A stretch of 64,000 bases of DNA from Coleofasciculus sp937127375 (GTDB taxonomy: Bacteria; Cyanobacteriota; Cyanobacteriia; Cyanobacteriales; Coleofasciculaceae). The position numbers were made by a program, and so were the translations under genes. Of the stretch, positions 41,941 to 51,356 are shown in pieces. Location of the stretch: NCBI GenBank assembly GCA_040218875.1, contig JAVJQP010000021.1. One strand, given 5' to 3'. The first letter of the stretch is position 1, and every line of letters starts with the position of its first letter. The notes beneath the pieces were generated by a model. That model made no database searches and was not told where the DNA came from. It saw only the letters and a list, made by a program, of their open reading frames with translations.

Positions 41941-42250
41941 GGGTAACACTCAGCAGGAACACCTCTGTTTGCTGCTACCTTTTTCCAGGACTGTAATTCA
42001 AAATCTGCATGGGTGCATCTGTAATTGAAGCGACAAATCGATCAACCACACAAATCCAGAACAATCTAACATTCATGGCGGAGTCCTAGGGGACTTTCGC
42101 AAGAGTTTACGACTCGGTACAGTGTTTTCCCCACCGACAAAAAATGGCTGTCGGTATACCCCAGCAGACTTAGCAAGGGCGAGATTGCACCCGATGCACT
42201 CCCTGGAAGGCATTCTAGAAATAACTCTTACGTTTTCTCCAGCAGGCATT
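41941..42250. other. Intergenic region upstream of a membrane protein gene
   Basis: About 310 bp. An open frame extends upstream of the chosen start at 42251 to 42122, but its 43 codons lack hydrophobic or conserved character. No RNA gene is recognised. Confidence 0.4.
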
Positions 42251-43027
42251 ATGTCCAGTTCGATTATCCCTAGAGAATCTACATTAGCTCAAGTTTCTCA
42301 GCCGTCACCCACGGCTGTCTCTCCTTCACCCCCAAACAATCAGTCTTTCGGATCACCCTGGATGTTTGTCTCCATGGGACTGTTCTTACTCGTGATCGGC
42401 TTACTGGTCTATGGCAAAATGCAATTGAATGCCATGACGAAAAAGCTGAAATTTGAGCAGTTTAAAACCAAAGACCTCCAGAAAAAGTTGAAGTTGGCGC
42501 TCAACACGATCCGTAAAATGGAAACCAATCCGGATTTGGTTCACTCTCGCGAGTTCAATTTAGACTATCTGCGATTGCGGATGGAGGAAGAGGTATTCCA
42601 TTTTGCTATCGTTAATCAAATCAAAATCAAGGTTAAACAAATCATCAGTGTGGCACTACGACCGAATCAAGCGACTCAAAGCGCGGTCGGGATTGCTAGT
42701 ACCACGGGGAGGCAAGTTGATGAACTGTTTGATGTCAAGTACGAGACGGAAAGCAGCGGTAAACGTACCATGCGAGTGCTGTTCCGGATTCAAATCAAGT
42801 TGACTAAATTACCGACTCAAGCCACCTCAGCCACGATTAGCCAGATTATTGATTGTATCGAAACCTTTCTCTCTCCAGAGGATGAAAGCTGGCAACCCAC
42901 GATTCAAGGACGAATTGTTTCAATTCACTGGGATCAAAAAGCTAAACCGACTCCTTTACTGGTGCTTCAGCAATCTAGTGAGGGGGTTAACGTGACCTTA
43001 AGAACAAATCGGGCGCGGATGCACTGA
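42251..43027 (+). CDS. Single-span membrane protein, cyanobacterial, unknown function
   Basis: The chosen ATG (42251) gives 258 residues. A Ser/Pro-rich N-terminus precedes one transmembrane helix (about residues 38-56, 'MFVSMGLFLLVIGLLVYG'), followed by a coiled coil ('KLKFEQFKTKDLQKKLKLALNTIRKME'). A soluble alpha/beta domain with 'VDELFDVKYETESSGKRTMRVLFRIQIKLTKLP' ends the protein. No catalytic motif is seen. It is probably anchored in the cytoplasmic or thylakoid membrane. Confidence 0.6.
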   Translation: MSSSIIPRESTLAQVSQPSPTAVSPSPPNNQSFGSPWMFVSMGLFLLVIGLLVYGKMQLNAMTKKLKFEQFKTKDLQKKLKLALNTIRKMETNPDLVHSREFNLDYLRLRMEEEVFHFAIVNQIKIKVKQIISVALRPNQATQSAVGIASTTGRQVDELFDVKYETESSGKRTMRVLFRIQIKLTKLPTQATSATISQIIDCIETFLSPEDESWQPTIQGRIVSIHWDQKAKPTPLLVLQQSSEGVNVTLRTNRARMH

Positions 43028-43181
43028 ACCTATTTAGGGGTTCTCAGTCATTAGATAAACTGGCTCATCCTTAAACGTCGTTTATGGCTACAGCTATATA
43101 ATGTATTCCTTATGACTTATTACTTCTTTGAACGAAAATATTGAGGGCAATGCCTACCCATAATTTTCAATTTGGGTAGTG

Positions 43182-43883
43182 TTAGCGAAGCAATTCAATA
43201 TGTCCATCTTCGATATGAATAATCCGATCCGCAATATCTAAAATCCGATTATCGTGGGTCACGAGTAGAATGGTGCATCCTTGTTGTTTTGCTAACTGTT
43301 GCATTAATTCCACGACATTCCGTCCTGATTGACTATCCAAAGCTGCTGTGGGTTCGTCAGCTAGAACTAACTGAGGACGACTCACTAACGCCCGTGCGAT
43401 CGCAACGCGCTGTTTTTGTCCGCCAGAAAGGTTATCAGGGTAGTTATTAAGATGATTGGTTAAACCAACTGTGGTTAATATCGCTGTTGATTTCGCTACC
43501 GCCTCGACGGGAGAAATATTAGGGTGAAGTTCCACAGACATTTGCACGTTTTGGCACGCGGTAAGACTCTTGAGCAAATTATGAGATTGAAAGATATAAC
43601 CAATATGGCGGCGCACTTGCACCAGTTTTTCTTCGGTTGCACCCACAAGTTCCTGTCCTAAGACGTGAACTTGACCCGATTGGGGTGAACGTAAGCCCCC
43701 AATTAGCGTTAACAAGGTCGTTTTACCTGAACCCGAAGGACCTGTCACCAATACAATTTCTCCAGATAATAGTTCTAGGTTGATATCAAAGAGAATTTGT
43801 TTACGTAGAGAACCTTTACCAAAATAATGGTTGAGATTTTTAATCGAGACTACAGGAGATTGACGTAATACGTGATAATTCAT
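43182..43883 (-). CDS. devA: DevA-type ABC exporter ATPase
   Basis: The 233-residue ATP-binding subunit has Walker A 'VTGPSGSGKTTLL', signature 'LSGGQKQRVAIARAL' and Walker B 'LVLADEPTAALD'. It is of the MacB/LolD/DevA class. It is the third gene of a devBCA-like set on the minus strand (143 bp after devC). In heterocyst formers DevBCA exports glycolipids with TolC; similar sets in other cyanobacteria export unknown envelope components. Confidence 0.88.
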   Translation of the reverse strand: MNYHVLRQSPVVSIKNLNHYFGKGSLRKQILFDINLELLSGEIVLVTGPSGSGKTTLLTLIGGLRSPQSGQVHVLGQELVGATEEKLVQVRRHIGYIFQSHNLLKSLTACQNVQMSVELHPNISPVEAVAKSTAILTTVGLTNHLNNYPDNLSGGQKQRVAIARALVSRPQLVLADEPTAALDSQSGRNVVELMQQLAKQQGCTILLVTHDNRILDIADRIIHIEDGHIELLR

Positions 43884-43920
43884 AACTCATAAATCTATTA
43901 TAATTTTATACGTCTCTTGT

Positions 43921-44008
43921 AGGAGCGGGTTTAGGGACAATCGTAGGGGCGGGTTTAGGGACTCAATTCATATATTCACCAATAACGGAACAACAAAACC
44001 CGCCCTTT
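43921..44008. repeat. GGGGCGGGTTT palindromic repeat, copy e (double left arm)
   Basis: Two successive left arms (GAGCGGGTTTAGGGAC and GTAGGGGCGGGTTTAGG) precede one right arm AAAACCCGCCC. It is located between devC and devA and may influence their relative expression. Confidence 0.8.
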
Positions 44009-44026
44009 CACACCAATAACAGAACT

Positions 44027-45175
44027 CTAAAAAATATCAGCCGGATCAGCCGCTTTCAGTTTTCGCACAGCAATTGCCCCTGATACACAACACATGATAA
44101 TTGTCAAGATTAAAATCGTTATCGTTTTAGTCAAGGACATCATCATCGGTAGACGAGTTGCGGCTTTTGTTAAACCATACAATCCCGAAGCAATTACCAT
44201 TCCGGGAATATATCCTAAAATAGCCAGAATAAGCGCTTCTTGGAAAACCACCATCAATAAATAACGATGGGTATAGCCCATGGCTTTGAGTGTGGCATAT
44301 TCGGGTAAATGATCGGAAACATCAGTATAAAGAATCTGATAAACAATCACCGTACCAACCACAAACCCCATTATTGTTCCTAAAGTGAAGACAAAACCGA
44401 TCGCGGTACTGGTTTGCCAGTAACTTTTTTCAAAATTAATAAATTCTTGCTTAGATAAAATTGTGACATCATCAGGAAATTCCTGTCTCATGTCAGTTAA
44501 AACGGTTTGAATATTTGCTCCGGGTTGTAATTGAACTATACCAATATCAATTAGTCCCTTATCTCGTCGTGGAAATATTCGCAAAAAATTAAGATCACTT
44601 GTAACAATATTTCCATCAGCCGCAAATGAAGCGCCTAGACTAAATAATCCTACCACCCGGATGCGACGTTCTTCTACTTCTGTCGTTACCTCTTCGTTTT
44701 GACGAAATAATTGAGCAATTGAACCATATTCGGGTCTAGACGTATCATCGAATAAAACCCCATTTTCTATTTTTATCTTATTCAAATTTTGATTAACATC
44801 AGGTAGTTCTAAGACTGGATTAGCTGGATTAAATCCCAAAACCATAATGGCGCGAGTTGCTCGATTTTGCGGGTTTTTCCATAATCCAAAATCCATATAG
44901 AGTGGACTAATAGACTGAACACCCTCAAAACCCAAAGCTTGATATAATCGCCGCTGGGGAAAGCTTTTCATGGCGATAGTTGATGTGGACTGAGGGCTAA
45001 TCAGAAAAATGTCACCTTTTAACTTGTTATGTAGGGTTACATTACTTTCAAACAAGGCATCGCGAAACCCGAGTTGCATAAACATTAAAATATCAGCAAA
45101 GCCAATTCCCGCGATCGCGACCAATAATCGGATTTTTTCGCGGCTTAGTTGTAACCAAGCAAGAGGAATTTTCAT
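44027..45175 (-). CDS. devC: DevC-type ABC exporter permease
   Basis: The 382-residue permease has one N-terminal and three C-terminal membrane helices ('IGFVFTLGTIMGFVVGTVIVYQI', 'YLLMVVFQEALILAILGYIPGMVIASGLYGL', 'TITILILTIIMCCVSGAIAV') around a large extracytoplasmic domain, as in MacB/FtsX-type transporters. 'YATLKAMGYTHRYLLMVV' is the typical coupling-helix region. It lies between devB and devA. Confidence 0.9.
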   Translation of the reverse strand: MKIPLAWLQLSREKIRLLVAIAGIGFADILMFMQLGFRDALFESNVTLHNKLKGDIFLISPQSTSTIAMKSFPQRRLYQALGFEGVQSISPLYMDFGLWKNPQNRATRAIMVLGFNPANPVLELPDVNQNLNKIKIENGVLFDDTSRPEYGSIAQLFRQNEEVTTEVEERRIRVVGLFSLGASFAADGNIVTSDLNFLRIFPRRDKGLIDIGIVQLQPGANIQTVLTDMRQEFPDDVTILSKQEFINFEKSYWQTSTAIGFVFTLGTIMGFVVGTVIVYQILYTDVSDHLPEYATLKAMGYTHRYLLMVVFQEALILAILGYIPGMVIASGLYGLTKAATRLPMMMSLTKTITILILTIIMCCVSGAIAVRKLKAADPADIF

Positions 45176-45200
45176 TTAAGTTTTAAGTTTTAATTTTTGT

Positions 45201-45262
45201 GTAGGCGCGGGTTTCACTACTATCTTTTCTGACATGACCCAAATGCAAATAAACCCGCCCCG
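45201..45262. repeat. GGGCGGGTTT palindromic repeat, copy f
   Basis: Left arm GTAGGCGCGGGTTTCAC and right arm AAACCCGCCCCGAC lie between devB and devC. Confidence 0.75.
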
Positions 45263-45284
45263 ACTAAGTTTTGAACTAATTTTA

Positions 45285-46676
45285 CTATGATTCTAGGAAT
45301 ATTTCTACGATAACTTTTGAATTAGTTAAGCCAGCAACTTTTTGGTTATCTTCTGGACGTAGACGAATATCCACTTCCACGACTCTGGCATCAACATCAG
45401 CAGCCGGATCGGTATCCAGAATATCTTTTTTGCCAATTTGTAGTCCAATTTTGCTGACATTCCCTTGAAGTTTTTCCTCAAATGCTTTGCCTTCACTACG
45501 GATAGCAACACGTTGTCCGAGACGTACTTGGCTAATATCGCTTTCGTAGACTTCAGCAACCACTATCATCTCGTCTGTTTTTCCCAGTTCAACAATTCCT
45601 TCCCCTTCTTTAATAGTTTCTCCAGCCCGGGTATTAATCTCTAAAATTCGACCATCTTCTGAAGCCCGCACGTAAGCTAATGAATCTAAATCAGCTTGGG
45701 CTTGTTCAACGGCTGCTAGTGTACTTTCCACTTCAGCTTCGGCTTGTTTAATATCAACCGGACGAATTTCTTGGATTTCTTCGAGGCGGGCTTCTTCTTC
45801 TTTAATCCGAGCTTCTAGAATGGCAATTGTTTTATTGCGGTTAACTCTGGCTTCTTCAAGCTGTTCGTTAAGATTAGCAATTGTTTGAGCTTTGTTTGCT
45901 TCGGCTTGAATTAGATTCGCCTGTTGTTGACTGAGGTTTTCTTGTGCCTCACTCAGGCGTTCTAGAGCTGTTTCCACCCTCAAACGGCGGCTTTCTAATT
46001 CTGAGGTAGAAATAGCTCCATCTTCGGCTAACTGCTGATAGCGGGCAAAGTCGTTATCAGCGTTGCGTTTTTCTGCCTCGAGTCGTCTAATCGTAGCTTC
46101 TTGACCTTTAACGGTGGCTTGTTGGGCTTGAATCGTGGCTTCTTGAGCTTTGGTGGTTTCTCTCAGTTCAGTTTCTAAGCGATTAATTTTGCTCTGTTGG
46201 GCTTTTGTTTCTCCCTCTAATTCTTTTTCCAGGCGATTAATGGTTTCCTGTTGGGCTTGAATTGCACCCGCTTTAGCACCTGCTTTCACTCGTTCCAGAT
46301 TCGCTTGAGCAATTTCAACTTGTTTTTTCGCCAGATCGACAGACGCTTGCAAGCGATCGCGGTTATCCATAATCGCAATCACTTGATTTTCCCGCACGCG
46401 ATCGCCTTCCGAAACCAGTAATGATTTCACTACACTAGCGCCCTCCAGTGATGTGGGAGCGGATATTGTGATCACTTCGCCAGCCGGTTCCAAGCGTCCT
46501 AAGGCAGTTACCGCTTCGATTGCAGGTGTCGCCGTCGGCTGTGAATGTGATTGATTTGGACGGAGTTGAACCCGATTTAGGCTGTAAACCGCCGCCACTC
46601 CAGTCGCCAGAGTTCCGCCCACAGCTAACGCGATCGCCCAACGAGTTATTGGTTTTGACAATAGTCCTTCATCCAT
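45285..46676 (-). CDS. devB: DevB-type membrane fusion protein (HlyD family)
   Basis: The 463-residue periplasmic adaptor has an N-terminal membrane anchor (about 12-31) and two lipoyl half-motifs ('VVKSLLVSEGDRVRENQVIAIMDNRD' and 'YVRASEDGRILEINTRAGETIKEGEGIV'). These flank a long coiled coil (about 115-330) that is unusually rich in Gln/Glu/Ala heptads ('TIQAQQATVKGQEATIRRLEAEK'). It is the first gene of devBCA. The extended hairpin implies docking to a TolC-like outer-membrane channel. Confidence 0.9.
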   Translation of the reverse strand: MDEGLLSKPITRWAIALAVGGTLATGVAAVYSLNRVQLRPNQSHSQPTATPAIEAVTALGRLEPAGEVITISAPTSLEGASVVKSLLVSEGDRVRENQVIAIMDNRDRLQASVDLAKKQVEIAQANLERVKAGAKAGAIQAQQETINRLEKELEGETKAQQSKINRLETELRETTKAQEATIQAQQATVKGQEATIRRLEAEKRNADNDFARYQQLAEDGAISTSELESRRLRVETALERLSEAQENLSQQQANLIQAEANKAQTIANLNEQLEEARVNRNKTIAILEARIKEEEARLEEIQEIRPVDIKQAEAEVESTLAAVEQAQADLDSLAYVRASEDGRILEINTRAGETIKEGEGIVELGKTDEMIVVAEVYESDISQVRLGQRVAIRSEGKAFEEKLQGNVSKIGLQIGKKDILDTDPAADVDARVVEVDIRLRPEDNQKVAGLTNSKVIVEIFLES

Positions 46677-47125
46677 CCCTGGTTTATGCCGTTCTACAAC
46701 ACTTGGACAAAGCTAGACAAGATTGGATCTTGTTAGACATTATCCGAATTGCTTCCTGCTTCACTCTGGCGGTGACGGCACTCAACCAGTCCACAGGTTT
46801 AAATTTGGACAGAACTTGCCCTATTTAATTTTTATTGATCGAAGTAATTTGAGAAGCTTTGCTGCTTTAATCCGTTATTTTCAGCGCCATTAAGGTATGC
46901 TGGATTTCTCAACCGCCTTATTATAGGTGCGCTACTCTTAAAAGCTTTGTTACGGGGTCTCAAGCCCTAATATTGTTCGCTTGGTTTTCGCTCCTGCGGA
47001 CTATTATAGCACTGCACCGCTTAGACAAGATGCTGGAGCATTTTCCAATGTTCCCTGTTTCCTGTTTCCTATTCCCTATTCCCTATTCCCTATTCCCTGA
47101 CAAATGACAAATGACGAATGACCAA
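46677..47125. other. Intergenic region between pcyA and devB
   Basis: About 450 bp containing the devB promoter, TTCCCTAT/TTCCCTG repeats (47048-47100) and inverted GTCATTT heptamers (47097-47120). No gene is seen. Confidence 0.5.
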
Positions 47126-47866
47126 TTACGCCGATGGCAAGTCAAACAATACCGTTGTCATATAATACTCTGCCCAATCCGCACCAAAGGCTTTTTCTAG
47201 GACACGACGGGTTTTATCATTCTGCTGCTGCTTGGTGCAATAATAATGCTGACCCGCTAAAACTTCTGCTTGGTTTTCAGCCGAAACGGGTGTCGCATTA
47301 GCCGCCTGAGTACAATGAATTTGGAGAAAATTCTCTACTCGCGATAAAAATTTGTGTTCCTCTTCAGGGGTGTTGGGTCGAATAAAAATGCAAAATTCAG
47401 AAAAAATATCGCCCCACTCTGGCAACTCACGGACGTCTTGGAAATGAGGCGTTGGTAAGGCTTGTAACGGTTGGCGGTAAATGTCAGGTAAGATACGCTG
47501 AGCATTCACTGGAGAAAGGTCTGCGATCGCGGCACTGATTTTCCCGCGTCCACCAACTAGATCGCAGCCGAACATGGGTAAATCATACTCTGGACGAGGA
47601 AACATGACACAGTGGAGGATATCGAGCATTGTTCCCACTTTTGCCAGTTCCAAGTGCAGTTTGCGAAACTGTGGTGTCTGATAACAACGGTTTTCAATCG
47701 TAAGTTTCTCACCCTCTAGACGCCCCTCTACATAACCTAAATCAGCAGGAAGCTGATAGGGCGACAAATCCAGGTAACGCCGCCAGTTAGCTTCAATACA
47801 GTCGGCTAATTGGTGGATGAGGGGGTGTTGTTGCTCTCGCAGGGAAGGCTTAGTAGTTGCTGACAT
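47126..47866 (-). CDS. pcyA: Phycocyanobilin:ferredoxin oxidoreductase
   Basis: PcyA reduces biliverdin IXalpha by four electrons from ferredoxin to phycocyanobilin, the chromophore of phycobilisomes and phytochromes. The 246 residues fit the family. The active-site stretch 'KVGTMLDILHCVMFPRPEYDLPMFGCDLVGGRGKISAAIADLSP' has the catalytic His and, 17 residues on, the catalytic Asp, the same spacing as His88/Asp105 of the characterised Synechocystis enzyme. The gene stands alone. Confidence 0.96.
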   Translation of the reverse strand: MSATTKPSLREQQHPLIHQLADCIEANWRRYLDLSPYQLPADLGYVEGRLEGEKLTIENRCYQTPQFRKLHLELAKVGTMLDILHCVMFPRPEYDLPMFGCDLVGGRGKISAAIADLSPVNAQRILPDIYRQPLQALPTPHFQDVRELPEWGDIFSEFCIFIRPNTPEEEHKFLSRVENFLQIHCTQAANATPVSAENQAEVLAGQHYYCTKQQQNDKTRRVLEKAFGADWAEYYMTTVLFDLPSA

Positions 47867-47978
47867 TCCTTGAACCTAAACAATTAACCTAAACCCGTCA
47901 GGATAAGGCGGTAGGTCTAGGATATCAGCTTCTGATTCCGTTGGGATAGCCACAATCTTAATCTGCCTGCTTTTTATC

Positions 47979-48143
47979 GTGACTGAACTTGGTGTGATGT
48001 TGGAGAGTGAAGACTTAGATAGTGTGAGTTGGCTTGAAGAACCCAGAAACCCCGTTAGCGATGATGGATATCCCCCAAGTGGTGCAGCTACTTCGTTAGC
48101 TCAGGAAGTCAGAAAGGATGTCAATATAAGTAAGCAGAGTTGA
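47979..48143 (+). CDS. Possible small ORF upstream of tatA
   Basis: A 54-codon frame (GTG start, inner ATG at 47997) ends 16 bp before tatA: acidic, Ser-rich, without hydrophobic segments ('LESEDLDSVSWLEEPRNPV'). Its stop is near the tatA ribosome binding site. It may be a small protein or untranslated leader; there is little to choose between them. Confidence 0.25.
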   Translation: MTELGVMLESEDLDSVSWLEEPRNPVSDDGYPPSGAATSLAQEVRKDVNISKQS

Positions 48144-48158
48144 TAGGAGTAGACGAGT

Positions 48159-48323
48159 ATGTTTGGCTTAGGATGGCCCGAAGTGGCGATTATTGGAATT
48201 GTCGCTCTAGTAATTTTCGGTCCCAAGAAGATCCCTGATATGGGTCGCGCATTAGGAAAAACGCTTAAAGGTTTTAAAGAAGAGATGAATACTCCAACAT
48301 CTGAGGAGGATGACGCTGACTAG
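48159..48323 (+). CDS. tatA: Sec-independent translocase TatA/E subunit
   Basis: The 54-residue protein has one N-terminal membrane helix followed by the hinge and amphipathic helix of TatA ('MFGLGWPEVAIIGIVALVIF', then GPKKIPDMGRALGKTLKGFKEEM) and an acidic tail. The FGP hinge motif is present. TatA forms the pore of the twin-arginine translocase in cytoplasmic and thylakoid membranes. TAGGAG precedes the ATG. It is shorter than many TatA proteins, since the C-terminal tail is minimal. Confidence 0.92.
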   Translation: MFGLGWPEVAIIGIVALVIFGPKKIPDMGRALGKTLKGFKEEMNTPTSEEDDAD

Positions 48324-48340
48324 AGTTGATTTATCGGTGG

Positions 48341-48430
48341 GGAGGGCGGGTTTTGTTGTTGATTTATCGGTGGATGTCTAATTTAGCGGCTAAACCCGCC
48401 CCTACAAATTTTGCCTAAACCCGCCCCTCA
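48341..48430. repeat. GGGCGGGTTTT palindromic repeat, copy g (double right arm)
   Basis: Left arm GGAGGGCGGGTTTT is followed by two right arms (CTAAACCCGCCCCTAC and CTAAACCCGCCCCTC). It lies between convergent genes. Confidence 0.8.
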
Positions 48431-48489
48431 AACAGGCTTTCTCTTTGGCAGAAGCAGCAGCCAAAGATGGGAATTATTGAGCCGAAAGC

Positions 48490-49332
48490 TTAATTCGAGC
48501 CATTTCCGCCATCCTTCTTGATTGGCAATTCCGGAGTCTCCATTAAATCAGTCATCGCTTCAGTCAAGGCTTTGGGGTCCATGAATACGATTTTGGAGTT
48601 GCTACTTTCTCCCAATTTCTCGTTCGCTTCTACATATCGAGTGGCAATCAAATACTTGAGTACATCTTGACTGTTAGGCTTTTCGAGCAGCGCTTTTGAG
48701 ATCATCTCTAGGGATTTCACCGTTCCCTCTGCCTGGGCGATCGCGGCTTCTCTCTCACCCTCTGCCTCATAAATCGCCGCTTTTTTCATGCTTTCTGCGG
48801 CTCGCTCCTGTTCCAAGGACTCTAGCACTGTCTGGGGTGGTTTAATTTCTTGGAGTTCCACACGGATAACCTCTACCCCCCAACTATCGGCAGCTTCCTT
48901 GAGGTAAACAGACAAATTTTCATTGATCTCAGAACGGGATGAATAGGTTTGATCTAAATCCATTTTGCCAATCTCCGACCGTAATGCCGTGAGCACTAAA
49001 TTTGTAATTGCCTCTTTGACATCTTCAACATCGTAGTAGGCTTTATAGAGGTTGTTGATTCTCCAGAACACCACTGCATCGACTTCCAAAGAAATATTGT
49101 CTTTCGTGATTGCCTGCTTGGGTTCGGTGTCTAAAACTTGCTCACGAGTGGTTTCTTCTACAGCAATATTTTCCAGAGGGAACCAAACCCACTTTAGACC
49201 GGGCTGTAAAGTCTTCTTATATTTCCCTAAACGTTCAACGATAGCTTGATTGCCCTGATTGATAACTCTGGCTGAACCAATGCCGTAGCCGCTTAAACAC
49301 AGTGCCAAAATAATTGCCCAAAGAGATTCCAT
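48490..49332 (-). CDS. SPFH/Band 7 (slipin-type) membrane protein
   Basis: The 280-residue stomatin/prohibitin-like protein has a short N-terminal membrane segment (about 3-20), the SPFH domain ('VERLGKYKKTLQPGLKWVWFPLENI', 'TKDNISLEVDAVVFWRI', 'LRSEIGKMDLDQTYSSR') and a coiled-coil region rich in Ala/Glu ('QERAAESMKKAAIYEAEGEREAAIAQAEG'). Such proteins form oligomeric membrane scaffolds and affect proteases and channels. No NfeD partner gene is adjacent. Confidence 0.88.
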   Translation of the reverse strand: MESLWAIILALCLSGYGIGSARVINQGNQAIVERLGKYKKTLQPGLKWVWFPLENIAVEETTREQVLDTEPKQAITKDNISLEVDAVVFWRINNLYKAYYDVEDVKEAITNLVLTALRSEIGKMDLDQTYSSRSEINENLSVYLKEAADSWGVEVIRVELQEIKPPQTVLESLEQERAAESMKKAAIYEAEGEREAAIAQAEGTVKSLEMISKALLEKPNSQDVLKYLIATRYVEANEKLGESSNSKIVFMDPKALTEAMTDLMETPELPIKKDGGNGSN

Positions 49333-49720
49333 AGGTTTTTAAACTTTTACGAGAAGGTTTTGGAGTGACAAATAGAATTGTCTAGAACGTTCTTCAATAA
49401 GATGGTGGGTAACACCTAGCTTAAATTTACATAACCTTAGATCTAAGCCACTTGCAGATTTACCCAAATGATGCTTGTCCTCAAGCCGCTTTGTCTGGCA
49501 GCAAGTGTTACCTACTATTTACTCTCAGCCAAGACACCAGATAAAGAGGGACAATTCCCACCACCAGTGAAACATCCTTAGCTCATGCCAGAACGAGACG
49601 CTAGATTTAACCCGATTATCTCAGCATTTTAGCGGAATTTTAGCAAAATTTTGCCATCGGCATAAACCAGATTCCCTATAGCTGCTAAGTTAACAGGAGA
49701 AATATGTCCATGATCAACCT
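49333..49720. other. Intergenic region between slipin and MscS genes
   Basis: This 388-bp region separates divergent genes. It includes a minimal ORF (49704-49724) that ends over the start codon of the MscS gene. No other gene is seen. Confidence 0.5.
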
Positions 49721-49724
49721 GTGA
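49704..49724 (+). promoter_or_regulatory. Six-codon leader ORF overlapping the mscS-like start
   Basis: CAGGAGAA is followed by ATG and the codons Met-Ser-Met-Ile-Asn-Leu and TGA. The TGA overlaps the GTG start of the channel gene (CTGTGA). The only good ribosome binding site belongs to this leader, so the channel may be translated by re-initiation, or a base was lost. Confidence 0.45.
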
Positions 49725-50608
49725 ACCGTCTTATTCAACAAATCCAATCCAGCTTGTTCAATCTCCTTGGCTCTGCTATTGAGGTTTTGCCCGGGCTTAT
49801 CGGCGGAGTGATCATTCTCCTGTTAACTCGCTACACTGCCGAGGGTACCCAGCAAGTCACCGCTAAGATAGGAGAGCGTACCATCCGTAGCTCATCGCTG
49901 CAAATGCTGCTAGCAAAAACGACGTATGTGACAACATGGGTCGTTGGCATTTTAGCCGCTAGTGTGATTGCCTTTCCGGGCTTACGGCTAGGTGACATTA
50001 TCGCGGCGCTGGGGTTGGGTTCAGTCGCCGTTGGTTTTGCCTTTCAAGATATCTTCAAAAACTTCTTAGCTGGGGTGCTATTACTGGTGCAAGAACCGTT
50101 TCGCCTCAATGATCAGGTGATTATTGAGGACTATGAAGGAACGGTGGAGCGGATTGACATCCGTACCACCCAAATTCGTACCTATCAAGGCGAACGAATT
50201 CTCCTGCCGAATTCAACAGTCTTTACCAGTGCGGTGCAAGTCAGAACCGCCTACGGACAGCGACGAACGGATTTAGGTGTTGGAGTTGACTATAATACCC
50301 CCTTGTCTGAAGCGGCTGAACTGCTCGAGCAAACCATTACTCAGGTGGAGGGTGTCTTGTCCCAGCCTTCACCAGAAATCGATTTAGTCAGCTTTGGCGA
50401 CAGTTCCATTGATTTCGTTGTCCGCTATTGGACGTTACCCCAGCAGCAACGAGTCCGTCAGGTGCAAACTCGATCGATTATGGCGATTAAAAAAGCCTTT
50501 GATCACGCCGACATTAATATTCCATATCCTATTCGCACGCTTTACTTCTATGACCAGCAACGGTTCAATGATTATTTACCCCCGTCCCCAGATGAAGCTT
50601 CTAACTGA
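49721..50608 (+). CDS. Small mechanosensitive channel, MscS family
   Basis: The 295-residue protein has three membrane helices. TM3 carries the Ala/Gly packing pattern 'IIAALGLGSVAVGFAFQDIFKNFLAGVLLL', and the beta domain begins 'EPFRLNDQVIIEDYEGTVERIDIRTTQI'. It opens under membrane tension to release solutes on osmotic downshock. Translation starts at GTG, with no good ribosome binding site of its own (see the leader ORF). Confidence 0.92.
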   Translation: MNRLIQQIQSSLFNLLGSAIEVLPGLIGGVIILLLTRYTAEGTQQVTAKIGERTIRSSSLQMLLAKTTYVTTWVVGILAASVIAFPGLRLGDIIAALGLGSVAVGFAFQDIFKNFLAGVLLLVQEPFRLNDQVIIEDYEGTVERIDIRTTQIRTYQGERILLPNSTVFTSAVQVRTAYGQRRTDLGVGVDYNTPLSEAAELLEQTITQVEGVLSQPSPEIDLVSFGDSSIDFVVRYWTLPQQQRVRQVQTRSIMAIKKAFDHADINIPYPIRTLYFYDQQRFNDYLPPSPDEASN

Positions 50609-50628
50609 CAACGGTTAAGATTGAATAT

Positions 50629-51213
50629 GTGTATCGATACCTTTTGTTCTACAAACCCTACGATGTCTTAAGTCAGTTTACGGATAGGGAGGACAGTCCC
50701 CGTCGAACGCTCAAAGACTATATTCCGGTGTCGGAGGTTTACCCCGTCGGACGCCTTGACCGAGACAGCGAGGGATTGCTCTTGTTGACCAATCATGGGC
50801 GCTTGCAGCACCGTCTCTCTAACCCGCGCTTTCGACATCCCCGTACCTATTGGGTGCAAGTGGAACGTATCCCCGATGAAGCTGCCTTGAATCAATTACG
50901 CCAGGGTGTAGTGATTAAAGATTATCAGACCAGAAAAGCTCAAGTGCAGCGATTACCACAAGAACCCGATCTACCCCCCCGCGATCCCCCGATCCGCTTT
51001 CGCAAAACTGTACCGACTTGCTGGTTAGAAATCACCTTGACCGAAGGGCGAAACCGTCAAGTACGGCGCATGACAGCAGGGGTGGGATTTCCCACCTTAC
51101 GATTAATCCGGGTCGCGATCGCTCATCTGCGTCTGGATGGGTTGCAACCGGGTCAGTGGCGTGATCTGACGCCCCCGGAACTTGTCTCTCTCCAGAAACT
51201 GGTGAAGTTTTGA
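50629..51213 (+). CDS. rRNA pseudouridine synthase, RsuA/RluE type
   Basis: The 194-residue enzyme isomerises a specific uridine in 23S rRNA. The catalytic Asp is in 'YPVGRLDRDSEGLLLLTN' (about 38-55). 'ITLTEGRNRQVRRMTAGVGFPTLRLIRVAI' is the family's second motif. It lacks an N-terminal S4 domain, as does RluE. It starts with GTG 20 bp after the MscS gene, suggesting one operon. Confidence 0.9.
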   Translation: MYRYLLFYKPYDVLSQFTDREDSPRRTLKDYIPVSEVYPVGRLDRDSEGLLLLTNHGRLQHRLSNPRFRHPRTYWVQVERIPDEAALNQLRQGVVIKDYQTRKAQVQRLPQEPDLPPRDPPIRFRKTVPTCWLEITLTEGRNRQVRRMTAGVGFPTLRLIRVAIAHLRLDGLQPGQWRDLTPPELVSLQKLVKF

Positions 51214-51222
51214 GAAAACCCT

Positions 51223-51252
51223 TGTAGAGACGCGCTATGGCGCATCTCTACA
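51223..51252. repeat. GTAGAGACG palindrome, variant copy E
   Basis: TGTAGAGACGCGCTA is followed by a near-complement (TGGCGCATCTCTACA), 9 bp after the pseudouridine synthase stop codon; it may act as a 3' hairpin. Confidence 0.8.
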
Positions 51253-51356
51253 CTCCCTTAAAAGCTGCAACCTTTGATTCTGGCGTGGCAAACTAGATGG
51301 CAGCTAGCTTATAATCCCAGCCTTAGAAACCCGATAGGAATTGAGGAAGTTCCGTT

